Assembly: GCA_029207755.1 (NCBI GenBank)
Contig: JARCOQ010000008.1
Coordinates: 27,889,021 to 27,953,020, forward strand
Length of the DNA: 64,000 nt
Source: Chamaea fasciata
Taxonomy: Eukaryota; Chordata; Aves; Passeriformes; Sylviidae
Direction of reading: 5' to 3'
The notes under the pieces were generated by a model. The model made no database searches, had not been told where the DNA came from, and saw only the letters and a list, made by a program, of their open reading frames with translations. The first letter of the stretch is position 1. Each line of letters starts with the position of its first letter. The translations under genes were made by a program, and so were the position numbers. Of this stretch, positions 1 to 12,115 are shown piece by piece.

Positions 1-3000
1 AGACTGATGTCTGGTCCCTGATCTCCCAAGACAAGACCCTCCAATTCCTGTGTTTCAGCTCTATTACCTGTAAGAGGTCAAAGTAAAACTACCTTCCAGC
101 ATCTGCAAAAACTCTCCTGGTGGTTTCTGAGAACCTAGAAAAGTCACGTAAGGTTTCCTAAAACTGAAGTGTAATTATCTGAAATTAACTTAATTCTGAG
201 ACCTGTGCTCAAGTAAGAGCTCCAAGCCACTGTCTGAGCACAAGCTGGCATGGCCTAGGGACATGTGCCCTGAGGGACACTGTGCCTTCCCCTCTGAAGT
301 GGCAAGGAAATGCAGGTACGTGGGGAAGGACAGGACTATGGCTTCAGAAGACCAGTCCATGACCCATACAGGCCTCTCTTTACCCACCACCAGCATTACT
401 GTGCGTGTGGTTCTGTCTTTGCTTTTGATCTTTCATCCTCGTTTTCTTTTTCTTCTTTCTTGCATTTTTTTTTAACAGTCATCTGTTCTCTTCTTCAAAA
501 GGGTACCTGACTAGTGATGATGCACAATTGCCTTGGGAGCTGGTTTAGGAGGCATGGTGCCCCTCTGACCTGCCAGACAACAGCAGTTGCTAAGTAGCTT
601 GCTTTGCTTTGTTCCTGCAGGAGACCAGCTGGTATTTTTAGCATTTTCTCTAAGCAAGGCATCATCCCTGAGGTACACTCAGGTAGAAGTACTTCAGGGA
701 ATTCCCAATGGGAGGTGAGAGTAAAGGATTTTATTATTAAAAAAACCCAAACCAACAACGAAAACCACAAAAGGAAATGCTGTTTCCTTTCAAGTGATTC
801 TGTGAGGTAGGGACTGCAAGAGAAGTAGGGAAGCAAGATTTTTACTCATTCCAATACAATCCCATTTTTTCAGAAAGATATTAAAAGACCATTTCAATGC
901 AAACCCTTTTGGGGAAGGGTAGAAGCTGAAGCCTATTCAAACATACACCTGATTTTAGCTGGGCTAGAGTTCATTTCCCAGTCTGAACAGTGAAAAAAAA
1001 GTTATAGAAAAGAAAAAGTTAAATGCTTTTTTATTTTCTCTAAGGATATGGTGGAACTAAGCCAAAAATGTGTATTTGTACTGCTCTGCCTAAGGCAGCA
1101 TAAGCACCTTCTCTGGTGAATCACTAGGCCCCGAAGCTTTTGCTCCTCTGAAATAAATGCCAAGCATCCTGGAGAAATGCTACCAGGTACAAGGACATGG
1201 TGACACTGCTGGGCTAATGCATGATAGGTGTCCATAGCTGAGGGTCTGCAGGATTCTGCCCCAACCTCCCTAGGATGATAACATTTGGAATCTAATCCTC
1301 TGTATCTGACTTTTCACTGTGCCCCAATTCACCTCAGTTTTTCTGTTTAATGCTATTTTCTGATCTTCTACAAAGCATTTTCCAAATATCTTGCCCAGTA
1401 TCTTCCATGAAGCTGGTGAGAGAAGCTCCTCACTGCTCAGGGGCCCACATAAGCAGGATGTTGGCAGGTAGGTGCACAGAATATCTCTGGAGATCAAGGA
1501 AAAAAGAAGATTGCTGCCACCATGCTTCTATGGACAAATTACACACAGAAAAGTTTGGAAATGCATCTTCTGCAAGATGGAAATAAGAGGCAAACCCACT
1601 CAGATAAATTTAAGGCTCCCTTTGCAGCTACAACAGCCATGTTGATATGCACTACGTTAAGACCAGACTCAACTGTTTTGATGTTAATTGCCTGGTTGCT
1701 TTAACTGAATATAGGCTTATAAATCCTGAAGTCAGCTGTGTGACACAACCAACTGATATTTACCTCTTCACTGCTTTATCTTGCTCAGTGATCCAGGGTC
1801 AGTGCTAAATGTTCCTGTGCATTAGAGTTGTCCACAGAACTGGTGGATTGTTTTGCAAGAGAAGCAAGTAACATTTCACAACTGAAGGGACTGTTCAGAC
1901 TTAAATTTCAGGCAAAGCCACTCTGGCCTAGGTTTACTTTCTGCTCCAAGGCACTGATAACCATCACCAGCAACCAGACAATAATCACTGATCTATGCAC
2001 TACTCATTGGCAGTGCCATGACTGCATTTGGACACCCAAAGGCCTCTGATTAGTGATGTGACACTCATGCAATGCAGTCAGTGCCCCTCTGGACTTGCTG
2101 AGGGGCACAGAGGTCTCATGGTCTAAGGACACACAGAGTTAGAATACCACACAGTAATGTTTTTGAACATGGCTGAGGATGAAGAAGCTTTCTAAGATAA
2201 GCCTTGGAACACCAGGCTTCCTGCTGCAGTCTGTGCCAATGGGCTGGCACACAGAGGGATGCAGGACTGCTGAGTCCAACTTCTGTCTTTCTGCTTTGAA
2301 TCTCTCCTATCCAAGGTGATGTAGGATAGGAACACCATGGGTGACAGAAGACACTACTGCTATTAAGCACTGCACTGCCGTGTGAGCTGACTCAAATCGG
2401 TGGAGCACCAGGTCTGCAGCCAGGCCCAGAAAACCACCAGCAGCTGGGAGCAGCAGGTTGTGTGGGGCAGAGATAGCAGGAGGTTCCTGGCTGGGGCCGG
2501 TCACACACTTGCACCAATGCACTGGCACACCCAGCCTGGCTCCACTGAGCCAGGGGCGTCACTGAGCCTGGGGAGCAAATTCCTGCTAATGGGATTGCAG
2601 ATCATCTTGCAGTCATCCCTGTCACAAGCAGCAAGACACTGTCTCAGCCTTCTGATCTCAACCTCTGTTAGAGTTTTGTATTAAGAGAACACAGGCTCGT
2701 TTCTCGTCCATTATAACTTCAGTGACATAAGAGAGGAAGAAAAAAGACATTAAATACTCTTCATCAAGGAGTGCTGGGGTTTTTTTCCAAATAAAGTGGA
2801 GGAGGATCCCTCAGTAGGGTGCAGTCCCACACAAGCAGCTTTGCTGTCAGGTTCCCTCACTGGGAGGAAGGCTATGAGGATAAGCATCTTCCTGCTGCTC
2901 CATGCTCCCACAACTGCCTTGTGGCCATCACCCATGTTCATCAGGGATGCTGGCATGGGGACAGGAAACTGCCCCCTGACAAAGGCTTCCTGGACACCTG

Positions 3001-6000
3001 TGTGCTTGAAGGAGCACTGCTGGAAGACATCTCTAACTGCAGCTCTCCTCTCCTTGCAGGACAGTTCCCGTTGGTGAGGACCATCCCTGTGTGCTGGGCC
3101 TAGGAGTAGGCTCATCTGCACTAAATGACCACCAATCTGTCCTCACACCAAACAGAAAGGCAGCTGAGAGACCTGGACTATTGCATACAGAGAAGCAGTA
3201 CCATAGGCTAGTGTTTACCCTCATTTACATGCATGTAAACAACCTGCTCAGAAAGCAAGCAAGGATACCTGATTTTGGCTGCTGCCAGTGTGAAGAGGAC
3301 ACTGCATGGGGAAAAGAGCTACCAGGAGAAGCGACAGTGAAATCAGCCCATCCCTCTTCAAGCCATTTACCACAACATGAGGCAGGATGAATCAATAATA
3401 TGTATCGAGCTGGGAAAGTTAATCTGCATCCAGAGCATCATAACAAATTAAAAGGAAATAAAATCAGTACAATTCCACTGGCTCTCATTACTATCACAGT
3501 GGAGAGTAATTAAAATCTATGGGGCGAATTCAACGCTGTAGGAACTCTCCTGAAGCCAAAAGCACTGTACAAGGGCATTGCTTTTTCCAGATGCTATGTA
3601 TTTCCAACAGCAGCAGGAATGGCAAAATGGGCAGAGAGGACAGGACAGGGTAAGAGCAGAACCACTTTAGGAGCCAGGCATTCTGCTGCTTGCTCTTCCT
3701 CATGTGGAGTCATACTGCACACCTGCTGCTTTGGTGCTTGGTGAAGTGCTGACTTTCAAAAGCTCCAGGCATTTGTATATGGGGCTCCCACTCAAAGACT
3801 TCCCAAGTCAATACACAACTGCCATTCATCTGCTCTGGCCATCACCTCATCCTGCCTGTTCTCTGCTCGCCTGCACTGTCCTGCTGCCTTTGTGTGCACT
3901 CCTCTCTCCTCCCCATGCCTAAGCACAGCTGCCCCTGCTACACACTCTCTTAGGTGCTAAAGAAATGCCTTTTCCTGCCACAGAGCACCTTCTGCTATCC
4001 TGTTGCCTGGTAAGACTCTCAACCCATCTTTCTGTGCTTTCCTATAAACTCCTTATCCTTTGACCCACACACATCCCTGATGAAGAAGCTGAAGGAGGAC
4101 TATTACGTGCCCCAAAGCCACAGCCACTTGCACTCACATTACAGCTCTGCTCCAGTCCTGTGTTAATTATGAGCTGGAGCTGTGCTATAAGGAAGGAATT
4201 CAACTTGAAGCAGAATTCACTGCCCAAACTTCAGTACCTTGACCCTGTGCAAGGCCCTACTGCCCCACAGCCAAGGTGCTGTCGTGACTCAGTTGAGCAC
4301 CTCATTTCCATTGAGTTGAAGGAGATGTGTGAAGGACATTCCTCATCACTGCACACAGCACTGTGTCCAGCGACCCAGCACTGCAGCATGAGGCAGCAGT
4401 GCAGCTGCCACACTGGCACCCAGAGAGGCAACTGATGGTGACAGCCAGTGGCATGGGGCTGCAAATGCAAAGTTTGGCTCACAGGGCTTAGGAGCTGGAA
4501 ACTGCCATTAACAGAGGGAGGTATTGGATGGAACAAATCAGTCTGGGCAAGTCCTATAGATGGTGTGTAGCAAAGGATTTCATCTCAGCATGCTTGTCCA
4601 GCTTTCACCTTTATGAATCTCTTATCTCCTGTCACCCCATCCTGTGCATGGTTTCCACCCACAGAAGCTATGCCAATGTCAGCAGGATGACACAGCTACT
4701 AAATACCACATGTGGCAAACACCAGTCTGCACACATATAGTGCTGCTGAGGGCTCTTCCACATGGACATGTTTACCATATAATACATATGGCAATATACA
4801 GAGATAATGCAAAGTGAATTGTTAATGCTGTTTTACAAATTGGCGTACTATAGTCCTGCAGGCGGAACCAGGGACTAAGAGTTGTTTTACCAGATACACC
4901 ATGATCTTGTTCACTGTCTGGAAAAGTGGAGGTCTCACTTGACCTGGCCTTGCCTCAGTATACCTTTCAAAAGTTCAACAACTTTATTAACACATATCCA
5001 CATCTGTAACCATGTTCAGATTCACCAATGAACATCACAAAAGCCTCATTCTCCAAAGTCTTCAGCACCCTGAAAGTCACAGTCATGTTATCACAGAATG
5101 TGCTTCAACATTTCACCAAAAACAGGTGCTCACATCTTTCAAAACAATCCAGCAAGGAAACGCTGGAAAATGGAAATCTGCCCCTTAATAAGAACCTATC
5201 TAGTGGCCAACCTCCCTCGTTTTTCTAATTTCCATCTGAAAACAGCAGACCTTCTCTCCAGATACAGCAATCTCATCTGCCTTTCCAATTACAACAACTT
5301 TGAGTTGATTTGTTGATTCTTCGAAGAGATTGCTCTTTAAGGTAGTGTTAGTTTGAGGTATAACTGGAGTTTTGCTCTGAATATTACTTCACTCAAAAGT
5401 GACTGTGCTCTGATGGCCTTTATAGGAGGTGAGATACAGGTAGAAAAATGGCTTTTAGGCAAAGAGGAAATAAAGTTTCTGACACTCATCCCTCTGGACA
5501 GGCCAGGGGGAGTAGGGATCACCTTCCTATGGAGGTCAAAAGCCATCCTATTAAAAAACATATCTAAGGTATGCACTAATGCATGCTGCACTGCTGTAAG
5601 CATGAACAGGATTGCTGATGTGGTTGTGGGCTATGCTAGGGCCTGCAGCTGCTTCTGGCTGGGTTAGCTCTGTTTTATGGATTTACGTCATGCTACTGCT
5701 GTAATGAAGAAAAGCCTGAGGAGTGTGCTGAGAGCCAGAATAAAAAGTGTTGCAGAGTTATTGCTCCACTGTCTGCATATGACCAGACTACACGCAGCAC
5801 TCTGTAGACAAGCAATGACTGTCTCCCTTAGGAACATGGCTCTGTGGTACCCAGGTAAGAAGAGAACCCAGAATAAAGGGCAGATCATCACTGAGAGACA
5901 GGACTGGCTGTTGAGTTAGCAGACCTGGTTCTCAGAGCCAGGAATGAGACATTGATTCTTCCTGTATGTGTTGGAAGGTGCTCTGAAACTCCAGTGACAG

Positions 6001-9000
6001 ATCAAACAATCAAGCTATGCACCTTAATCTTTAAAAGCTGATCAGCTCAGAGGCTGCTTATCAGTAAAAAGGAGTCCATGGCCTACCCATTACTCCTTCA
6101 AAAACAGATTTTCTTTTTTGTTCTTCTTTTCTCCTGTGACTTTGGCTGATGCTTGTTTTCAGTGATACGGAGCTTTTAGGAAAGCTGAAGTACTGTGTTG
6201 TGAGGTCACCCCACTGCAGGTATGGTTTCTTCAATCATAAAGAGCCAATTTCCAAAGCTGTATCTAGCCCTTAAATAGGAGGAGAAGTGCCACACTGGGG
6301 CTTACTGACAGGTTATCTTGTGTTGTGGAAACCTGAGCCCTGATTGTCCACAGAGAACAGAGCTGTTGCAACAGCTGTGGTAAAAAATGGGGCACATCAG
6401 TGCAAAACAGTTAAGTACCGCAAACCAGGACTCCTGAGGGAGTGCTCTCATCTGCTTGTAACTGAGAGGTCTCAGTTCAGGCCTGAAGGGTTTTTTTCAG
6501 GTTAAACTACCATAGCACAGATTAGCAGTGAAACTCTATCGATCATTCATGAGAAGCAGTTACCTCCCTGGTTCTTACAAGGCACTTTCTTGGAAAAGGT
6601 CTTTCAAGACAGACCTCCTATTGGAAGGGGTTGCTTCTGTCTACTCCCAGAAGCAGGCTGGAAGGATCAGCCACACCACCACGAATGACAGCAGGATTTC
6701 AGCACAGAGCTGACTGATATCTCCAGGCACTGATATGTTGTTGGTCAAAGGGGCTCAGCTTCAAACCAGTACCAGCCATGGCTAGTGCTAATTCCGCTCC
6801 AGCCAAACTCTGACCCACTGCTCTGCCTCTAGACCTCTCTACAAGGTGTATTTATTGAGAAAGATGCTGGAGATGTAAAAATCCTTAAGATAAGCAAGGT
6901 CTTGAGTAGAGGGAATGGTAGGCAAGTTGTCCATTCAACAAACTAAGAAGCCAGCAAATAAACCTGACACAACAGCTCCAACAGGCTATGACACTAGAAA
7001 CTAATGTGCATCACTTCTGTGCTAGGTCTGAATGGAGCTGTCTCTGCTCAGTGTCTGAGGGTCTTGAATTCCCTTTTTCCTCAGGGAAGAACCTTGCATG
7101 AAAAGTTCAGCTGTGTGTAGTCTGAGTCTTGTGAATCACTTGATTGTGGTCAAAGCCACTGTCATCGTTCAGTTGCTAACTGGCTTCCTAAACATGCCTA
7201 CAGAAACAGTAGGATTGCTGTGTGGTACTTTTGACAGGAGACTGCCAGCATTGCTCCCAGACGCCAGGGAAGCCACAGGATGGGCTGCACAGTGTCTGAC
7301 TGGAGCAGCTCTAGCATTGCATCCACAGCTAGTGCAATGTCAGGCTGCTTCTGCAAGCACTGACAAAGAAACGAGCCTGCAAACTCCCACTACCATCTGC
7401 TGAAGCTTCATATCCCAAAGGGAAAATGGATTTTTGCTTACACGTATCTTTAAGCATTTCAACAGCAGGGAAGGCAAGGGCGTAGACACCCTCTCTAGCT
7501 AAAACCACAAAGCCATGTTTTTTCTTTATAAGAAAAAAAATTACGGCTGCTTCTTGACTTCCCATCTAGGACAGGGCTTCTTTCAAAAGCTTTAGAACCT
7601 TTAGCCCCTTTCTGGAGAGAAATCCTTAGGACAAGTACCATTGAGTTCCTAAACAATTCATTTCTAGAATGTGAAGATACTGTTCAAACACAGATTCCAA
7701 AAGGTCTGCAAAGGACCCTGTGTTGTTATAGGCCATGAGAAGTTACATGGCAAAGTGAGTATCAGCAGACAGTGGAGATTTTTTCTTCCCCTTGTGCTTC
7801 ACCTTGAAGCAGCTGTTAGCAAAGCCAGAAAACTCCTCTGCCCCTTGGTGTATTTTAATACAGCCTTGGCAAAGGGACTGCAGTCTGTCAGCTCATGAAT
7901 ATGGGAATTGCCTAATTCTCCATCTATTCTTATTACCTCAGCCTGAGGATCCCAGCTTTCCATAACTAATTCCTGAAATCACAGACTTTCCACTGTCCTT
8001 TCTGTCCTTGAGCAGCAAATCAGTCCTCCTCATGTAGCTGATGCTGGTGCCTGCTGTGGTGCCACCAGTTTTCCCAGGGCCCTTCCCTAGCAGGGACGGC
8101 ACTGTGGGCAAGGTTACTGACCTCTGCACTCCCACACAGTTCCTGGAGATACTCACCCTTTGTTGCTGTAGCTTACAGGAGGATGTCTGGAAAATAACAA
8201 ATGCTGCACAGCCCTGTGCAGTGGCTCAGGCTGGCTGAACAGCTCTGAAGCTTGGGCAGTGGCCTGGCAGCTGTAATGCAATCTGTCCCTGGCAGCAGAG
8301 ATCTCTCACCCTGTTTCTACATGCTGCAGAGCTCCCTGACTCCCTCCACATCCTACATTGTCTGTGACTCCCACAAAGACTCAGGATTTGTGGTGCCTCC
8401 CACCTGTCACTTCATTTTTCACTCATTGTCACATACATTCTCAGTCCACCTTCCCCCTCTGTGCTCATGTACCTGTTTTCTACGTCTTTGTTATTTTTCC
8501 TTATCTCACTGATCCTGCCAGACCTGTCCATCCTCCCAAGACTCAGAGTTAAAGCTGTTCCTGTGCTAGAAGGTGATAATGGCTGCCAGGAACCAGCTGT
8601 GATAGCTGCTGTGAACTAAAAAACAGATGGAAGCTGAGACTGGGCTAATTATGAAGTAAGGACTGCAAAACTTGTGGACATGCTGGCCAGAGGTGCCCAG
8701 TTGATTCCCAGAGACAAATGGGTGCATATTTTGAATGCTGGCAGGTGACACGGGAACAGGAAACTCATCGAGCTGTGGACATCTTTCCAGTCCTGGCTAT
8801 GGAGTGCTGCATGTGATGCCTCTTCATCTCACTAACACCCACGACTGCTGCTACCAAGCTGCTCTGGACAAGGAGAACGTGCTCACTGCAGTGGCAGCTG
8901 AGGAAATCTCCAGGCTGGTTCCAAGGGCTACATCCTTGCAGAGCACGGGCAGGTTAAAGCTTTTGTCATAGGCCAAGAAGCAGTTACAGCAGCACAGACG

Positions 9001-11129
9001 GTATTAGAAGAGGATCATGGCAAGGTGGAAAAAAACCTGTTAAAATCTTCCTGTTTCTTTTGTGAAACAGGATTTTTCTTCCAAAACACCTGCCAAACCA
9101 AAAGGGTAACTGCATCAATGGAAAATAAAAACTGGGTTATGTCCTCTAGTAGTTATTTTCTTAGTTCCAAACTGGCCCATTTAAAAGCTGCAGAAGAAAT
9201 CACCTTCAAAGTCCATGGTTTTGTAATCAGAACCCCCCTTTCAATTAGTCATGTTATAGGGCTGTAAACACAACAATTCCATCAATACTATGGAACAGTC
9301 ATGTTGCATTTGTATTAACACAAACGTGTGCTGATGTGCCATAGAGCTAATCTGATATGACAGTAATTGGCTGATGCCCAGCTATGAAGGCCCTGGAGCT
9401 ATGCTTGCTGTCTCTCCTCTAAAAGAACTGTCCTCTGAAACACTGGCAAGGAAACCAACTGTGATGTCATATTTTGCCTGCCATCAATCAGCAATGCTTC
9501 TTGCACCTGCAGCACTGAGGTCTTTAAAGTTGGGGGTAATTTTTTTGGCTGGGGGAGCTGTATTTGAAGTGGAACTTGATCTCCTACAAACTCAAATATT
9601 AAGAAACTGGGATTTCCAGACTATCTTGTTAGACTAAATCAGACTCAGCAAGCATGCAATGGATAATAAACTCAGAAAATCCATAAAAGGATTCTTTTCA
9701 CTTTCCTCTGTGACTACTGGGAGCTGTGCATCATCACCTAGTCTGCAGTAGGCTTTTCTTACACAGATGAAGCTTAAGGAGCTTAAAACTTTACAAATGC
9801 TTTGGGGCTACTGTTGTTATCTTGTACAGTGCTCCACAGACAGAGGCAAGCCTTAAATCTGAGACTGCAGCTGGGGTTCTCTGGTTAAAGGCCTTAAAGG
9901 AGATCAATATAAGCAATGCATAAGGATGTGAACCAGGTTTCAAACACAGTCCATCTCCTGTCTGGGCCATGAAAGCAAGTGGACAGACTCAAAAACCAGG
10001 CTAGGATCTGGAGTCTTCACAGTTGCAGTCACAATAGGAATGACTTATTTTGCTTTTGGAAATATACCCATAGTGAAGAGAGACCACATCTCTTTTTGAG
10101 GGAGGCTACCAAAGAAACCACAGCAAACACCCAGGCTTTCCGGTATTTGGCTCATCAGCCCTGTGCATGCTTTGCTGTCTGGCTGCACAATGTCTTGCCT
10201 AACACTTCCTTGTTCACGATAGAGCTCTTGGGTTCTAGCTCAGTACAAACCAAATAAGAGAGACTTGTTTTACTCAGAAACCACTATTCTCAACAGTATG
10301 GCACTAAAGGCACATCACTTTTGGCAATATGCAAGAACAGTATCTCAACATCCCAGAGTGTCTGTGGCTGACAGCACCCAAAACATCTCATGGAGCAGCC
10401 AATGAAATTAAGAGAAAATTTTTTAAAGTAAGGTGGGGAAGAGCACCTTAAATAGGGGATTTGCAATCTGTGCTCAGGTTCTGGATTTGACTTAAATCTT
10501 TCTAGGTCTCTATCTGCTCCTTCATCTGTAAAATGGGATCAATAAAACCTCCCCAGATTTGCAGCAGTGCTCCCAGTCTTAATTGATGTCTGTGAAGCAT
10601 GTTGAGAGCCACAAGTGAAAGAAACCATTACCAAGCCCTCAGGCCTTACTATAATACCAACAAACAAGTTGATTTGTTTATAATGCTTTTCAGTGCAACA
10701 ATGACTAGGAAATGAGGAAAGGCTAAAGTGTAGATGCACCCAGTGCTGCTTTGCTGCAGTGTAAATGTAAATGGTAGGAGCAGATTTTACAGATTTTCCT
10801 CCAGGGAATTCTGTTTTCAATAATGCAGTAAAACTTCTACCTCTATGGATTCAAAGAGACGCCCTTGCTAGCACCGCCGGTATCAAAACCTATTATGAAT
10901 TTGGGAGAATGCGTCTTGGAGTTGAAATCACATGAAAATTAATCAAGAAATGACTCACTGGGACCTCGCAGATTTAAAGAGCCAAGTGCTGCCCAGCCAC
11001 CCTTTTCCAACGACTGAACTCAGGCTAATACCGTACCAGCACACGATATCCCACCTTGCACAGGACCAAAAGCACCCGGGCATCTCCAAGGCTCTATCCT
11101 GCCGACTGCAAAGCTCTCTGTCCCTGCGG
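1..11129. other. Non-coding stretch, no supported exon
   Basis: Only short chance ORFs with no family resemblance and no coding-like splice structure. Pyrimidine-rich tracts occur near 410-475 and 8340-8530. If the CpG island at 11.1-12.1 kb is the GOLGB1 promoter, this would be its first intron. I looked for the giantin N-terminal coding exon on the minus strand and did not find it. Confidence 0.5.
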
Positions 11130-11762
11130 GTGCAGTTTTAGGAGCCGAGAGCAGCGGCCGGGCTCGCCCGGAGCAGCGCACGGGCAGAGCGCTCCGGCCC
11201 GCGCTGCGCCAGCGGAGCCCCCGCTGCCGGCGAGGAGCGGGCGAGTGCGGGGCGCGGGCACATGCGGGACCCCGGCAGCGAGCAGGTGGCAGCCGGGGCA
11301 GCTGTGGAAGGGCTTGGGAAGCGCGTGTATCCCCCCGCTCCCGTTCTCCGCGCTGGGCGCCGAGCTGCCGGTAGGACCCGAGGGGCTCCGCTGGAGCCGG
11401 GGAACGAGACCCAGCGCACAGATAAATCATAAAGCGCTCCATGAGCGGTCCCGCAGCCCTCCCCGCCGCGCAGCCATTTGCCTTTGTTGCAGCCCCGCGC
11501 CCGCAAGGTGCGGCGGGGCCGGGGCTGAGGATGAAGACGGAGCTCGCTCCCCGGTCGCTCTCCCCTCACAGCAGGGCGGTGGGGACACGTCCTGCGGGAC
11601 TGGCTGCCGAGAGGGACCCGCCCGCACCTACCTACCTGCGGAGCCCGCCCGGGACGCGTCGCCCGCCGCCTTTGTTGTGCATGCCCGCCCGGCAGCGCCG
11701 AGCCGCGGGTCGGCTCCGGCCCGACCCCTCGGCGCCCGCCGCTCGCAGGCCCGGCTTAGCCC

Positions 11763-11776
11763 GTCGCCACGGCAAC
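11763..11776. promoter_or_regulatory. RFX-type X-box
   Basis: GTCGCCACGGCAAC fits the X-box consensus GTNRCC-(0 to 3 nt)-RGYAAC exactly with a 2-nt spacer. It lies about 130 bp upstream of the proposed minus-strand donor, a usual place for a promoter X-box. RFX factors drive many ciliary genes. Confidence 0.6.
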
Positions 11777-11828
11777 GGCGGGCGCGGCTCGGGCGAGGTA
11801 CCGGCCTCAGGGCCCCGCCCCGAGCGGG

Positions 11829-11996
11829 CTGAGGGGACAGCGCGGGCGGTCCTGAGGGGACAGAGCGGGGGGTCCCCGGAGGGCCCCGCCCCGAGCGGTG
11901 CTGAGGGGAGAGAGCGGGGCGTCCCCGCGGGGCCGGCGGCGGGCGGTGCTGAGGGGACAGGGCGGGGGGTCCCCGCGGGGCCGGGAGGAGGCGGCC
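11829..11996. repeat. GC-rich minisatellite, about 48-bp unit
   Basis: CTGAGGGG recurs at 11829, 11852, 11901 and 11949. The last three begin near-identical units of 48-49 bp with an internal GTCCCC-GGGGCC inverted motif. It lies inside the CpG island. Confidence 0.75.
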
Positions 11997-12115
11997 CCGC
12001 AGCCTCGGCTTTAGGGCGTTCGTCTCTCGGCGCCCCCCCTTCTCCCCAGCCCTGCGCCCCTCCTTCCCCAGAGTGCCGTGCCGAGCGGGGCTTCGATTAG
12101 CCCTCGGCTTCCTCT

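Larger units (their letters stand above)
11130..12115. promoter_or_regulatory. CpG island, probable promoter of a minus-strand gene (GOLGB1 by gene order)
   Basis: About 1 kb with abrupt borders and dense CpG. It contains an RFX X-box (11763-11776), GC boxes, and on the minus strand a strong donor, CGCAG|GTAGGTAGG, with the exon ending at 11636. This suggests a non-coding first exon of roughly 11636-11760. In mammals the gene beyond the IQCB1 3' end on the same strand is GOLGB1, so its promoter is the best guess. No protein evidence is in the window. Long ORFs here on both strands are what GC-rich, stop-poor DNA produces by chance. Confidence 0.65.

Noticed and set aside
1..11129. Search for GOLGB1 coding exons on the minus strand
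   Set aside because: No segment matched the giantin N-terminal sequence, so no exon is claimed; the first coding exon may lie outside the window.
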